In this document: piece after piece, positions 15,537-24,293 of the stretch | Numbering within the stretch: position 1 is the first letter of the stretch | Layout: each line of letters opens with the position of its first letter | Assembly (NCBI GenBank): GCA_023399035.1 | Contig: JAEWQX010000046.1 | Coordinates: forward strand, 1-25,333 | Length of the DNA stretch: 25,333 nucleotides | Source: Bacillota bacterium | GTDB lineage: Bacteria; Bacillota; Clostridia; Clostridiales; Clostridiaceae | Direction: 5' to 3' | Translations under genes and position numbers: made by a program | Notes under the pieces: generated by a model | Told to the model about the DNA's origin: nothing | Databases searched by the model: none | What the model saw: only the letters and a program-made list of their open reading frames with translations

Positions 15537-15554
15537 TATAAGGAGGTTAAGGAA

Positions 15555-17012
15555 ATGGAGTTTTCAAATTATAAAGCTCATGAATTAAAAGAAATAATAG
15601 CTAAAAAAGAAGCTTCTGTAGAAGAAGTTACAAAAGCTCATTTAGATAAAATAGAAAATGTTGACTCTAAGGTCGATGCATTTTTATATGTTGCTAAGGA
15701 AGAATCTTTAGCACAGGCAAAAGCTTTAGATGAAAAATTAAGCAAAGGTGAAGACTTAGGAATTTTAGGGGGAGTACCTTTAGGAGTAAAGGATAATATA
15801 AGCGTTAAGGGAATGCAGAATACTTGTGCCTCAAAAATACTAGAAGGATATGTTTCACCATATGATGCAACAGTTTCTGAAATGGTTAAATCTGAAGGCG
15901 GAGTAATCATTGGTAAGTTGAACATGGATGAATTTGCAATGGGTTCATCAACTGAAAGCTCTGCGTTTAAAATAACAAGAAATCCTTGGGATTTAGATAG
16001 AGTTCCAGGTGGATCATCAGGTGGATCTGCAGCAGCAGTTGCAGCTAAAGAAGTTTCAATAGCTCTTGGAACAGATACAGGTGGATCAGTAAGACAGCCA
16101 GCATCTTTCTGTGGTATAGTTGGTCTTAAGCCTACATATGGAAGAGTATCAAGAAATGGAGTTGTAGCTTATGGTTCAACTTTAGATCAGGTTGGTACAC
16201 TTGGAAGAGATGTTAAGGACTGTGCATTACTTACTCAGGCTATAGCTGGTATGGATCACAGGGACTTTACAACAGCAGATATAAAGGTTCCCAACTATTT
16301 CGATTCTTTAAGCACAGATGTTAAAGGAAAGAAGATAGCAGTTCCAGCTGAATTCTTCAAAGAAGGATTAGATGAAAATGTTAAGAAGGCTGTTTACGAT
16401 GCATTAAAAGTATTTGAAGCAAATGGTGCAGAAGTTAAGGAGGTTTCACTTCCATTAGCTGATTATGCTATTTCAGCTTATTACTTAGTAGCTTGTGCTG
16501 AAGCTTCATCAAACTTAGCTAGATTTGATGGTGTAAGATACGGTCAGAGAGCTAAAGATATTGAAGATTCAGTAGATTTATATTTCAAATCAAGAAGCGA
16601 AGGATTCGGAAAAGAAGTTAAGAAGAGAATAATGCTTGGTACATATGCTTTATCAGCAGGTTACTATGATGCATACTATAAGAAAGCATTAAAAGTTAGA
16701 AACTTAATAAAAGGCGATTTTGATAAGATATTCAGCGAATTTGATGCGATAATATCTCCAACAGCACCAACTCCAGCTTATAAGATTGGTGAAAAAACAA
16801 ATAATGCATTAGAAATGTATTTAGGAGATGCCTATACTGTTCCTGTAAATATAGCAGGTATTCCAGCAATTTCACTTCCATGTGGATTAGCTGATGGTCT
16901 TCCAGTAGGACTACAAATTATGGGTAACTACTTTAGAGAAGATACGTTATTCAACTTAGCTTACAGCTATGAACAATCAACTAATTGGCATGAAATGCAT
17001 CCAAATTTATAG
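15555..17012 (+). CDS. gatA: Asp-tRNA(Asn)/Glu-tRNA(Gln) amidotransferase subunit A
   Basis: GatA (485 aa) releases ammonia from glutamine for transfer to the mischarged tRNA on GatB. It is an amidase-signature enzyme, and the Lys-Ser-Ser triad is complete: K79 in GVPLGVKDN, S154 in PGGSSGGS and S178 in GTDTGGSVRQP, at the same numbers as in the well-studied Staphylococcus enzyme. The C-terminal segment with GIPAISLPCG and PVGLQIMG is also typical. AAGGAGG lies just before the ATG. The stop is followed by gatB after 19 bp. Confidence 0.97.
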   Translation: MEFSNYKAHELKEIIAKKEASVEEVTKAHLDKIENVDSKVDAFLYVAKEESLAQAKALDEKLSKGEDLGILGGVPLGVKDNISVKGMQNTCASKILEGYVSPYDATVSEMVKSEGGVIIGKLNMDEFAMGSSTESSAFKITRNPWDLDRVPGGSSGGSAAAVAAKEVSIALGTDTGGSVRQPASFCGIVGLKPTYGRVSRNGVVAYGSTLDQVGTLGRDVKDCALLTQAIAGMDHRDFTTADIKVPNYFDSLSTDVKGKKIAVPAEFFKEGLDENVKKAVYDALKVFEANGAEVKEVSLPLADYAISAYYLVACAEASSNLARFDGVRYGQRAKDIEDSVDLYFKSRSEGFGKEVKKRIMLGTYALSAGYYDAYYKKALKVRNLIKGDFDKIFSEFDAIISPTAPTPAYKIGEKTNNALEMYLGDAYTVPVNIAGIPAISLPCGLADGLPVGLQIMGNYFREDTLFNLAYSYEQSTNWHEMHPNL

Positions 17013-17031
17013 GGATAAGGAGTGAAAACAA

Positions 17032-18462
17032 ATGGAATTTGAATCAGTCATTGGATTAGAAACACACGTAGAATTATCAACTAAAACAAAAATGTATTGT
17101 GGCTGTGCTATTGAATTTGGTGGAAAAGCAAATACTCATGTATGTCCAGTTTGTTTAGGTCTTCCAGGTTCACTTCCACAATTAAATAAACACGTTGTTG
17201 AATTAGGAATTAAAGCAGGTTTAGCTTTAAATTGTGAAATAACTAAAATAGGGAGAATGGATAGAAAGAATTACTTCTACCCAGACTGTCCTAGAAACTA
17301 TCAAATAACTCAGGATGAACTTCCACTTTGCAGAAACGGATATATTGATATCCAACTTGAAAGCGGAGAAACAAGAAGAATTGGTATAGAAAGAATTCAT
17401 ATAGAAGATGATGCGGCAAAGATACTACACACTAAGAGAGGTGCATTAATCGACTATAACAGAGCTGGAGTTCCTTTAATAGAAGTTGTAACAAAACCAG
17501 ACTTAAGAACTAAAGAAGAAGTTACTTTATACCTAACAAAACTTAAGAGCATACTTTCTGCAGCAGGCATTTCAGACTGTAAAATGGAAGAAGGTTCATT
17601 AAGATGTGACGTTAATATTTCAGTTAGAGAAAAAGGCGATGAAAAGCTTGGAGTAAGAACTGAGGTAAAAAATATAAACTCATTCAAGTCTGTAGAAAAA
17701 GTTTTAGAGCATGAATTTGAAAGACAGGTTAAGGCTGTAACTGAAGGCGAAGAGATGTTTGTTGAAACAAGAAGATGGGATGAAGCAAACAACTCAACAG
17801 TAGTAATGAGAAGCAAGGAAGAAGCTAATGATTATAGATACTTCCCAGAAGGTGATTTAGTTACTCTTAATATTTCAGATGAATGGATTGAAGAAATAAG
17901 AAAAACTATTCCTGAACTTCCACATGAAAAGCAGGCTAGATTCATGAGTGAATATAAGTTACCAAAGTATGATTCAGAAGTACTTACATTAACTCCAGAA
18001 ATGGCAGATTTCTTTGATGAAGCAGCTAAGATATCAGGAGACCCTAAGGCAGCATCTAACTGGATGATGGGTGATGTATCAAGACTTATGAATATTGATG
18101 GAACTTGGGTTAAAGAGCTTAAGTTTACACCTAAGGATATTGCTGAATTAATTGAAGTTATCAAAGATGGTACAATATCATCAGCAATAGGTAAGCAGGT
18201 TGTTGAAGCTATGTTTGAAAGTGGAAAGTCACCTAAGTCTATAATCGAAGAAAAAGGATTAAAGCAGAACAATGATGAAGGTGCAATCCTTGAGATGGTT
18301 AATAAAGTTTTAGATGAAAACCCACAAGTTGTAGAGCAGTTCAAAGCTGGTAAGGAAAGAATTCTTGGATTTGCTGTTGGTCAAGTAATGAAGATGGCTA
18401 AAGGTCAGGCTAACCCTGGAATAGTTAATAAATTAGTTGAACAAGAAGTTAAGAAGAGATAA
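17032..18462 (+). CDS. gatB: Asp-tRNA(Asn)/Glu-tRNA(Gln) amidotransferase subunit B
   Basis: GatB (476 aa) binds the mischarged tRNA, activates its side-chain carboxylate with ATP and transfers ammonia received from GatA. Seen are the opening VIGLETHVELSTKTKMYCGC, the cysteine set C23, C25, C38 and C41 of the zinc site, NYFYPDCPRNYQITQ, the EDDAAKILH stretch, and a helical plus YqeY-like tRNA-binding tail from about residue 300 (VMKMAKGQANPG near the end). Length is normal. ATAAGGAGTG precedes the ATG. It ends the operon, facing a convergent gene across a strong bidirectional terminator. Confidence 0.97.
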   Translation: MEFESVIGLETHVELSTKTKMYCGCAIEFGGKANTHVCPVCLGLPGSLPQLNKHVVELGIKAGLALNCEITKIGRMDRKNYFYPDCPRNYQITQDELPLCRNGYIDIQLESGETRRIGIERIHIEDDAAKILHTKRGALIDYNRAGVPLIEVVTKPDLRTKEEVTLYLTKLKSILSAAGISDCKMEEGSLRCDVNISVREKGDEKLGVRTEVKNINSFKSVEKVLEHEFERQVKAVTEGEEMFVETRRWDEANNSTVVMRSKEEANDYRYFPEGDLVTLNISDEWIEEIRKTIPELPHEKQARFMSEYKLPKYDSEVLTLTPEMADFFDEAAKISGDPKAASNWMMGDVSRLMNIDGTWVKELKFTPKDIAELIEVIKDGTISSAIGKQVVEAMFESGKSPKSIIEEKGLKQNNDEGAILEMVNKVLDENPQVVEQFKAGKERILGFAVGQVMKMAKGQANPGIVNKLVEQEVKKR

Positions 18463-18507
18463 TTATATATAAATAATATTATTTAATTAAATAATAAATT
18501 AGAGATG

Positions 18508-18586
18508 AAAAAACAGGCACTTCTAAAATGAACTACCCTCTGTCAAGTAGACAGTTGGCAGTTCAAAAAGCAGTGCCTGTTTTTTA
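18508..18586. terminator. Compound bidirectional terminator with palindromic insert
   Basis: A 14-bp perfect outer stem (18508-18521 with 18572-18585), A-flanked on one side and T-flanked on the other, serves gatB and the opposing gene. The long top (18522-18571) itself folds: TGAACTACC (18529-18537) pairs with GGCAGTTCA (18557-18565) with one mismatch, and CTGTC pairs with GACAG over loop AAGTA. Confidence 0.8.
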
Positions 18587-18889
18587 TTATTTATTAAGTT
18601 TTTCCTGTTTGGTGAAATCTGTTATGTTGTTAATATTACTGCTTTCATCATCAGAAAATTCAAAGTCTTCATCTCCAGTTAGATAAGCGTATTTATCTTC
18701 TTTACAGGAATTATCTATATTATCACATATAATTGAAAGCTTCTGGCTTATTTTTTCTAATATGTAATTTTGATAACGCCTTTGACGATAAGATTTAAGA
18801 TATATAACAAAGCTCCATATACCTATAAACATGAAAATGCACATGAAAACTATTGAAACTATTAAAAATCCACCTGTTAAAAATTCCAT
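18587..18889 (-). CDS. Small single-pass membrane protein, unknown function
   Basis: A 100-aa protein with one long hydrophobic N-terminal segment (about residues 6-30) followed by a basic stretch (YRQRRYQ), a predicted helical region with two cysteines (residues 55 and 62), and an acidic, Asp/Glu/Ser/Asn-rich tail. By the positive-inside rule the tail would be cytoplasmic. No family is recognised. AGGAGG on the minus strand lies 8 nt before the start. Its stop abuts the gatB terminator. Confidence 0.7.
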   Translation of the reverse strand: MEFLTGGFLIVSIVFMCIFMFIGIWSFVIYLKSYRQRRYQNYILEKISQKLSIICDNIDNSCKEDKYAYLTGDEDFEFSDDESSNINNITDFTKQEKLNK

Positions 18890-18917
18890 TTTAAATACCT
18901 CCTGAAAAGATAAATTT

Positions 18918-18926
18918 ATTATATCA
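18918..18926 (-). promoter_or_regulatory. Extended -10 promoter of the minus-strand membrane gene
   Basis: On the minus strand TGATATAAT is a perfect -10 with TG extension, about 28 bp upstream of the start codon. No clear -35 is seen. Confidence 0.55.
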
Positions 18927-19188
18927 TAAAAACTGTAAATTAATAGATAAAACTGAGTATTTATACAGAGAATATTAACTTAAAGCAAGATTCTTTTATT
19001 AATTAGATATATGAGATAAATCAGGAAAATTAAAATGTATAAGATTTTTAAAAAGGTAGCATGAATTTAAACGATAAAGCTCAATAATACATTGATTAAA
19101 ATATAATAAATATGGAAATAATGTCAATAGATATAGTTTATATTACAAGATTACTTGTGTTAATAATAAATGAGTGAAGGGTGTAAGG

Positions 19189-20676
19189 ATGAAAAAGTAT
19201 ATAATACTTATCTTAATAACTATTCTTATAGCAGCTTTTGGTATAAGCTTTATAGAATATGATAACAGCAGTATTACAAATGTATTTTTACAAGAAGGTA
19301 TTACATATGGTGTTGAAAATATTCCCAATAATTTAAAAGATACAGGTGAACTTTCAAATTCGGATAAGGATATATTATGTGCAGTTACTAAAGGTCTTGT
19401 TGAAAAAAATAAATATGGTGAAATTATACCATCTTTGGCATCTGAAATTAATAAGAGTGATGATGGAATTGAATATAAGTTTAAAATAAGAGATGACGTT
19501 TATTGGAGTAATGGATTAAAAGTTACGGCAAAGGATGTAGTTACGTTTTTTAAGGAGCTTCTTAAAGAATGTAGTGATGATGAAATAACCTGTCTTTTGC
19601 AGGTGTATGGAGCAAAATCGTTTAGAGAGGGGAAAGTAAGCTTTGATAAGGGCGTAGCAATTAATTATATTGATGATTTTGTAGTAATAAGATTAAATAA
19701 TAAATATGACAGCTTTTTAGATGAATTATCAAAATTTCAGTATAGAGTAAGAAGCAATATTATTATGTGGAATGATATTTATAGAAATTATAGCAATTTA
19801 GTATACTGTGGAGATTATAAAATTAAAGAAGCAGATAAAGAAAACATTATTTTAGAGAAAAATAGTGATGCTGTTAAATTTAAATATATAACCTTTGTCA
19901 AGGATGACAGTGTTGAGCAGTCAATGGCATCATATGAGGTAAATGAGAGAGATCTGGTAATAAATCCTCCTGAAAGTGAATTGAATAAATTAAAGGAAGC
20001 TGAAAAGCTTATAACAATACCTGAGAATTTGGCATCGTATATAGTTATAAATAGTTCATCTATTCCTATGCAGGGAAGGAGAGATATATATAACTACATA
20101 TATAAGGCCTTAGAGTCATATCAGAGTATAAATACACAGGAGTTTGATTTAGCAGAAGGATGCTATTTTAGAGATGAAAAGGATAATCTTACAATGATTC
20201 AAGGAAGAAAGGTTAATAGCAGTCAGAAAGGAGAATGGAGCGAGCCGCGGATTTTGACAGTCATAGCCGAAGATACTAAGCAGAATAAAATTTTATGCAG
20301 AATTATTAGGGAATGGTTTGAGGACAACACAGATATTACTATTAAGTATACATTAGCTGATGAAGAGGAGTTCAGTGATTCTGAACTGAAACAGAGATAT
20401 GATATTATAATCGTCAACAATGATGCAGTTTCGTGGAATAAAGAAGAGTTTTATTCTCGTTTTGAGGAGTATCTTTCAGAACTTGATTTAAATTTACTTG
20501 AAAGTTTAAGGATTAATGATTATTATGGAGATTATTATGCTTTGGAAGATAGTCTGTTCAGTAATTATAATATACTGCCATTAGTTTTTTATAATGAAAA
20601 TATAGCTATATCCGATAAAGTATCCAATATAGCTTTTGATTGGAATGGGAACATTAACTTTGAACAATTAGAATAA
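19189..20676 (+). CDS. Oligopeptide-binding-like protein (SBP family 5), membrane-anchored
   Basis: The 495-aa protein resembles solute-binding proteins of peptide/nickel ABC transporters. The region at about residues 37-130 shows the family pattern, including the LCAVTKGLVEKN and GEIIPSLASE segments and then IEYKFKIRDDVYWSNGLKVTAKDVV. Later parts diverge but end with an LPLVFYNE segment. Residues 4-22 are a hydrophobic helix, yet there is no lipobox cysteine after it, so it is probably tethered by an uncleaved helix rather than lipidated. No permease or ATPase genes are nearby. I use ATG 19189, with AAGGGTG (19177-19183) before it; the GTG at 19174 lacks a site. It converges with the next gene across a terminator. 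Confidence 0.75.
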   Translation: MKKYIILILITILIAAFGISFIEYDNSSITNVFLQEGITYGVENIPNNLKDTGELSNSDKDILCAVTKGLVEKNKYGEIIPSLASEINKSDDGIEYKFKIRDDVYWSNGLKVTAKDVVTFFKELLKECSDDEITCLLQVYGAKSFREGKVSFDKGVAINYIDDFVVIRLNNKYDSFLDELSKFQYRVRSNIIMWNDIYRNYSNLVYCGDYKIKEADKENIILEKNSDAVKFKYITFVKDDSVEQSMASYEVNERDLVINPPESELNKLKEAEKLITIPENLASYIVINSSSIPMQGRRDIYNYIYKALESYQSINTQEFDLAEGCYFRDEKDNLTMIQGRKVNSSQKGEWSEPRILTVIAEDTKQNKILCRIIREWFEDNTDITIKYTLADEEEFSDSELKQRYDIIIVNNDAVSWNKEEFYSRFEEYLSELDLNLLESLRINDYYGDYYALEDSLFSNYNILPLVFYNENIAISDKVSNIAFDWNGNINFEQLE

Positions 20677-20703
20677 TAATATGCATATGAAGTGTTATAA
20701 AGA

Positions 20704-20740
20704 AAAATCTGTGATAAAGAATTAATTATCACAGATTTTA
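20704..20740. terminator. Bidirectional terminator between convergent genes
   Basis: AAAATCTGTGATAA (20704-20717) pairs perfectly with TTATCACAGATTTT (20726-20739) over an 8-nt loop, with A and T tracts serving both strands. Confidence 0.85.
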
Positions 20741-20746
20741 TTATGC

Positions 20747-22495
20747 TCATCTCTTCTTAGATTTTTTATTTTTATCGGGTTGATTTGAAGGAACATTACT
20801 GTTAGTTAATGAAATGCTCTTTTTATTTGTAGGTTCAAGAGTACCTTTCTCAATTTTTTCTGGCTTAGTATTAATAATTTTTGGGGCTGAACTATCATCT
20901 GACTTGATATTTTCTTTTTCTACTATGCTTATATCTAAAAATTTATCAGTTTTTTCATCTTTCATAACTTCTGCATTTAAAGTTTTATCAGAGTTTTGTT
21001 CTGAATCAATAAAGTCAGAATCATCAATAGATAGTCTTTTATAATTCTTATCTATTTTTTCAATGTCTGAATTATGTTTTGAATTGCTATCTTTTGCTAT
21101 AAATCCCATGAACTTTTTGGCACTATCTTTAAGAAAATATATTATTAGATAGAAATTAAACATATTCTTGTTGCTGTCAAAAGATAATTTACTGCTGCTT
21201 AATACATCCTTCTTCTTAGAGTAAGTTAGGTTTTTTAGAAATACAGGTGCTATACCGCTGCTCTTTGGAGTAGGAAGTGTAGGCATTCTAAAATATGTTT
21301 CGTCCAGCATATCATCTGCACGAAGACTTAGATTTCTATATCTTTCAACTTCATCAAGTGTAGGGGCATCAGGCCAACTGGCTAATAATCCATTGTTGAC
21401 AAAGCATTTTCGGTAAACACCGGAAATTACAGATTTTAGTTCTATATCCTTATCTTCGATTTTAGAGTATAATAGGAGAGATAAAATATAAGAATTTATC
21501 TCTGTGGATGAATATTTAACCTCCTTCTTATCAGATATTTTCATAAACATATTCTTTTCTGAATTATACATTCCTATAAGCCTGTCATTTATTTCTGTAT
21601 AGCAGTCCTTGAAAGAGATTATTCCAGTATGTTTATAAGCATCCATTAAGCACATGGAGAATAGTGCGCAGTCATCCAATGAATCTATATAATAATCTTT
21701 TTCTTGAAACTTTGTTATTAAATAATCACCTAAATCTAATATTAGTTTTTTTGCATCAGCATCATGAGAATACTTATAATATGCATTTATGCATAGGAAT
21801 ATTTCAACATTCTCGCTGAATGAAAGTTCATATAATGCATCTTTATAATCTATAAATAAATTCAATATTTCTTTTGAGAATTTTAAATAATCAGGACTTA
21901 TCTCATCGGAGGGATTGTATTTAGCATATATAAGATACGCATCCATCATAAATGCCTGATCAGAAAATTTAAATTTATCATCTTTATCTATAAGGTTAAA
22001 TCCCTTTGAATTACCGTCTGAAGTATTCTTTTTAGTTACAAATAGGCCTTCGCTATTTCTTAGGTTTTCACTGTAGAATTTTAATTGTTCTTTTGCAATA
22101 TATCTATATGCACCTTCAAGGGAATCCACGTTTCTATTTTGAGTATTATAATAAGAGTAGTACTCACTTAATTCAAGAATACATAAAGTCATAAGTGCAT
22201 TTGAAGCAGGATTAATTTCCTTTTTAAAGCTGGATTCATCGAATCCATGGCTTGTTTTGCTGTGAATAAATAAAGGGGAAGCTTTTCTATACATGCATAA
22301 AAGTGGAGAAAAGTTATTTAATATGCTAATATCATTTATAGAAGATTTTTTTGAACTCCTTATGGGTGCTAAAAGCCCACACTTGGAGTTTAAGACTAAG
22401 GTTTTTACAGATTCTTTTGCCAAATAAAAAAGCTGACCACTTATTTCATCTTGAGAAAGACTATTCATCCTGAAAAATGGTCCAATATATCTCAA
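20747..22495 (-). CDS. Unrecognised 582-aa protein, helical core and charged tail
   Basis: I do not recognise this protein. Residues about 80-480 are mostly helical, with repeated patterns such as ALMTLCILELSEYY, FSDQAFMMDAYLIYAKY and CALFSMCLMDAYKHTG. Together these suggest an alpha/alpha-toroid of the six-hairpin glycosidase kind, but this is a fold impression only. The last 110 residues are Ser/Asp/Lys-rich and low in complexity, ending in KKSKKR. There is no signal peptide. The frame stays open to an ATG at 22576, but that codon has no ribosome site. On the minus strand AAGAGGTG lies 7 nt before the TTG at 22495, which I take as the start. It is divergent from the HypE-like gene and convergent with the binding-protein gene. 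Confidence 0.65.
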   Translation of the reverse strand: MRYIGPFFRMNSLSQDEISGQLFYLAKESVKTLVLNSKCGLLAPIRSSKKSSINDISILNNFSPLLCMYRKASPLFIHSKTSHGFDESSFKKEINPASNALMTLCILELSEYYSYYNTQNRNVDSLEGAYRYIAKEQLKFYSENLRNSEGLFVTKKNTSDGNSKGFNLIDKDDKFKFSDQAFMMDAYLIYAKYNPSDEISPDYLKFSKEILNLFIDYKDALYELSFSENVEIFLCINAYYKYSHDADAKKLILDLGDYLITKFQEKDYYIDSLDDCALFSMCLMDAYKHTGIISFKDCYTEINDRLIGMYNSEKNMFMKISDKKEVKYSSTEINSYILSLLLYSKIEDKDIELKSVISGVYRKCFVNNGLLASWPDAPTLDEVERYRNLSLRADDMLDETYFRMPTLPTPKSSGIAPVFLKNLTYSKKKDVLSSSKLSFDSNKNMFNFYLIIYFLKDSAKKFMGFIAKDSNSKHNSDIEKIDKNYKRLSIDDSDFIDSEQNSDKTLNAEVMKDEKTDKFLDISIVEKENIKSDDSSAPKIINTKPEKIEKGTLEPTNKKSISLTNSNVPSNQPDKNKKSKKR

Positions 22496-22590
22496 TGTAT
22501 AACACCTCTTAAAAATTCTTGTCCTATTCATTAATATGATGAAGTTAAAAAAAACGTGCATAAAATATAAATACAAAGGAGATTTTTTTA

Positions 22591-23568
22591 ATGAAAGAAG
22601 GAAAATTAGACTTTGATGATTTGAAGGAAATTATATTCAATAATAAAACTGTAAGAAGAGAAGAAGTAAAGATTAGAAATGATGTGGGAGAAGACTGTAC
22701 AGTGATAGACTTCGATGACTGTGAAGGTATTTTTTCTACAGACCCAATTACGGGAGCCGAGAAAAATATCGGTAAATTAGCAGTTCACATAAACTGCAAC
22801 GATATTGCATCAGCTGGAGGTGAGCCTTTAGGTATATTGGTAACAATACTTGCACCAGTTGATTCTACGTTAGATGATATTAATCAAGTTATGAAGGAAA
22901 TTGATGAAGAGGCAGCTAAGATAGGTGTTGAGATAATAGGCGGTCATACTGAGGTGACAAGCGCTGTAAATAAACTTGTTATTTCAGTAACTGTAATAGG
23001 AAAAAATAAAAAAGGTTTTTCAGTGAAAACTGGAGGAGCCAAGTTAAATGATGATATAGTTGTAACTAAAACTTTAGGAATTGAAGGGACGTACATACTT
23101 ATCAACGAGTATGAAGATAGATTAAAAAATGTTCTGACAGAAGATGAAATTAATTTGGGAAAAACATTGATTGATAAAATAAGCGTGTTGCCTGAAGGAC
23201 GAATATGCAGAGAATATGGAGTAAATTCAATGCACGATATTACTGAAGGAGGACTTTTGGGAGGTATATTTGAAGTTGCAATGGCAAGTGGAAAAGGATT
23301 TGAAATTTATAAAGATAAAATTCCTATGCTAGATGTAACTAAAAAAGTGTGCCGTGAATTTAAAATAGATCCATTGAGATTAATATCATCAGGAAGTATG
23401 CTGATAACTTCTTCAGATGGTGTAGGACTTGTTAAAAAGCTCAATGAATGTGGCATTGATGCAGTTGTTGTAGGGAAAATATGTGAAGATAATAAGATTT
23501 TAATTGATGGAGAAAAGAAAGTAATGGTTGAACCTCCTAAAAGGGATGAATTATTTAATATACAATAG
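22591..23568 (+). CDS. HypE/AIR synthase-related (PurM-fold) protein
   Basis: The 325-aa protein belongs to the ATP-dependent PurM/ThiL/SelD/HypE group. Seen are the N-terminal NDVGEDCTVID near residue 32, an FSTDPITG segment, VHINCNDIASAGGEPLG near 67, IIGGHTEVT near 118, SMHDITEGGLLGGIFEVA near 213, and the closing SSGSMLITS and VVVGKI strands. It therefore has both ATP-binding halves. True HypE ends in a PRIC cysteine that receives the carbamoyl group in hydrogenase cyanide-ligand synthesis; this protein ends in DELFNIQ and lacks it, so calling it HypE would be too specific. AAAGGAGA precedes the ATG. rdgB and a YfcE-type gene follow closely and may share its transcript. Confidence 0.85.
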   Translation: MKEGKLDFDDLKEIIFNNKTVRREEVKIRNDVGEDCTVIDFDDCEGIFSTDPITGAEKNIGKLAVHINCNDIASAGGEPLGILVTILAPVDSTLDDINQVMKEIDEEAAKIGVEIIGGHTEVTSAVNKLVISVTVIGKNKKGFSVKTGGAKLNDDIVVTKTLGIEGTYILINEYEDRLKNVLTEDEINLGKTLIDKISVLPEGRICREYGVNSMHDITEGGLLGGIFEVAMASGKGFEIYKDKIPMLDVTKKVCREFKIDPLRLISSGSMLITSSDGVGLVKKLNECGIDAVVVGKICEDNKILIDGEKKVMVEPPKRDELFNIQ

Positions 23569-23657
23569 ATTTACACAATTAGAATTTAAATAACTTGAAA
23601 TAATATAAAAATGCAATTATATATTGATTAAACAAAATGAAGATTGAGAGGTACAAA

Positions 23658-24272
23658 ATGAAAAAATTAATTTTAGCAAGCAATAATAAGAAAAAAATAA
23701 AAGAATTAAAAGAAATTTTAAGTGATATTCCAGTGGAAGTAAGGTCTCTTAGCGATGAAAATATAAATATAGATGTTGTAGAAGATGGAAGCACTTTTGA
23801 AGAAAATGCAAAGAAGAAAGCAAAAGAAATATATGAATTTTTAAAAAGCAGGGGTGAGAAAAATTTCATAGTATTGTCTGATGATTCAGGTTTAGAAGTA
23901 GATTATTTAAATGGTGAGCCAGGTGTATATTCTGCAAGATATGCTGGAGTACATGGTGAAGATGAAAAAAATAATGAAAAGCTATTAGCAAATTTAAAAG
24001 GAGTTTCAAAGAAGGATAGAGGAGCTCAGTTTGTATGTCAGATAGCTATGTTTGATGAAAGCGGTAAGTACTACACTGTAAGAGGAGAAGTAAGAGGGAA
24101 TATTTTAGAGGAACTTAATGGCGAGGGTGGTTTTGGATACGATCCATTATTCTTTTATGAACCATTAAATAAGACTTTTGCTCAATTAAGTTCTGGAGAA
24201 AAGAATGAAATAAGTCATAGAGGGAAGGCATTAAAAAGCTTAAAGGAAATTATTTCAGAAGCAGTAAAGTAA
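23658..24272 (+). CDS. rdgB: XTP/dITP pyrophosphatase (RdgB/HAM1 family)
   Basis: This 204-aa enzyme hydrolyses non-canonical purine triphosphates (dITP, XTP) to the monophosphate, keeping them out of DNA and RNA. Features are the opening LILASNNKKKIKELKEIL (substrate-binding Asn and Lys), EDGSTFEENAKKKA, the acidic LSDDSGLEVDYLNGEPGVYSARYAG loop holding the catalytic Asp, GGFGYDPLFFY, and SHRGKAL near the end. The start is ATG 23658, with GAGAGGT just upstream; the in-frame ATG at 23637 would bury that site. A YfcE-type gene follows after 21 bp, a frequent neighbour in clostridia. Confidence 0.95.
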   Translation: MKKLILASNNKKKIKELKEILSDIPVEVRSLSDENINIDVVEDGSTFEENAKKKAKEIYEFLKSRGEKNFIVLSDDSGLEVDYLNGEPGVYSARYAGVHGEDEKNNEKLLANLKGVSKKDRGAQFVCQIAMFDESGKYYTVRGEVRGNILEELNGEGGFGYDPLFFYEPLNKTFAQLSSGEKNEISHRGKALKSLKEIISEAVK

Positions 24273-24293
24273 GGCGTTTAAGGAGGTAATATT

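Noticed and set aside
17454..18344. Two long minus-strand reading frames (120 and 170 aa) inside gatB
   Set aside because: They lie wholly opposite a well-conserved gene, lack ribosome sites, and their Ser/Leu/Ile-rich composition is what the complement of AT-rich coding DNA gives.
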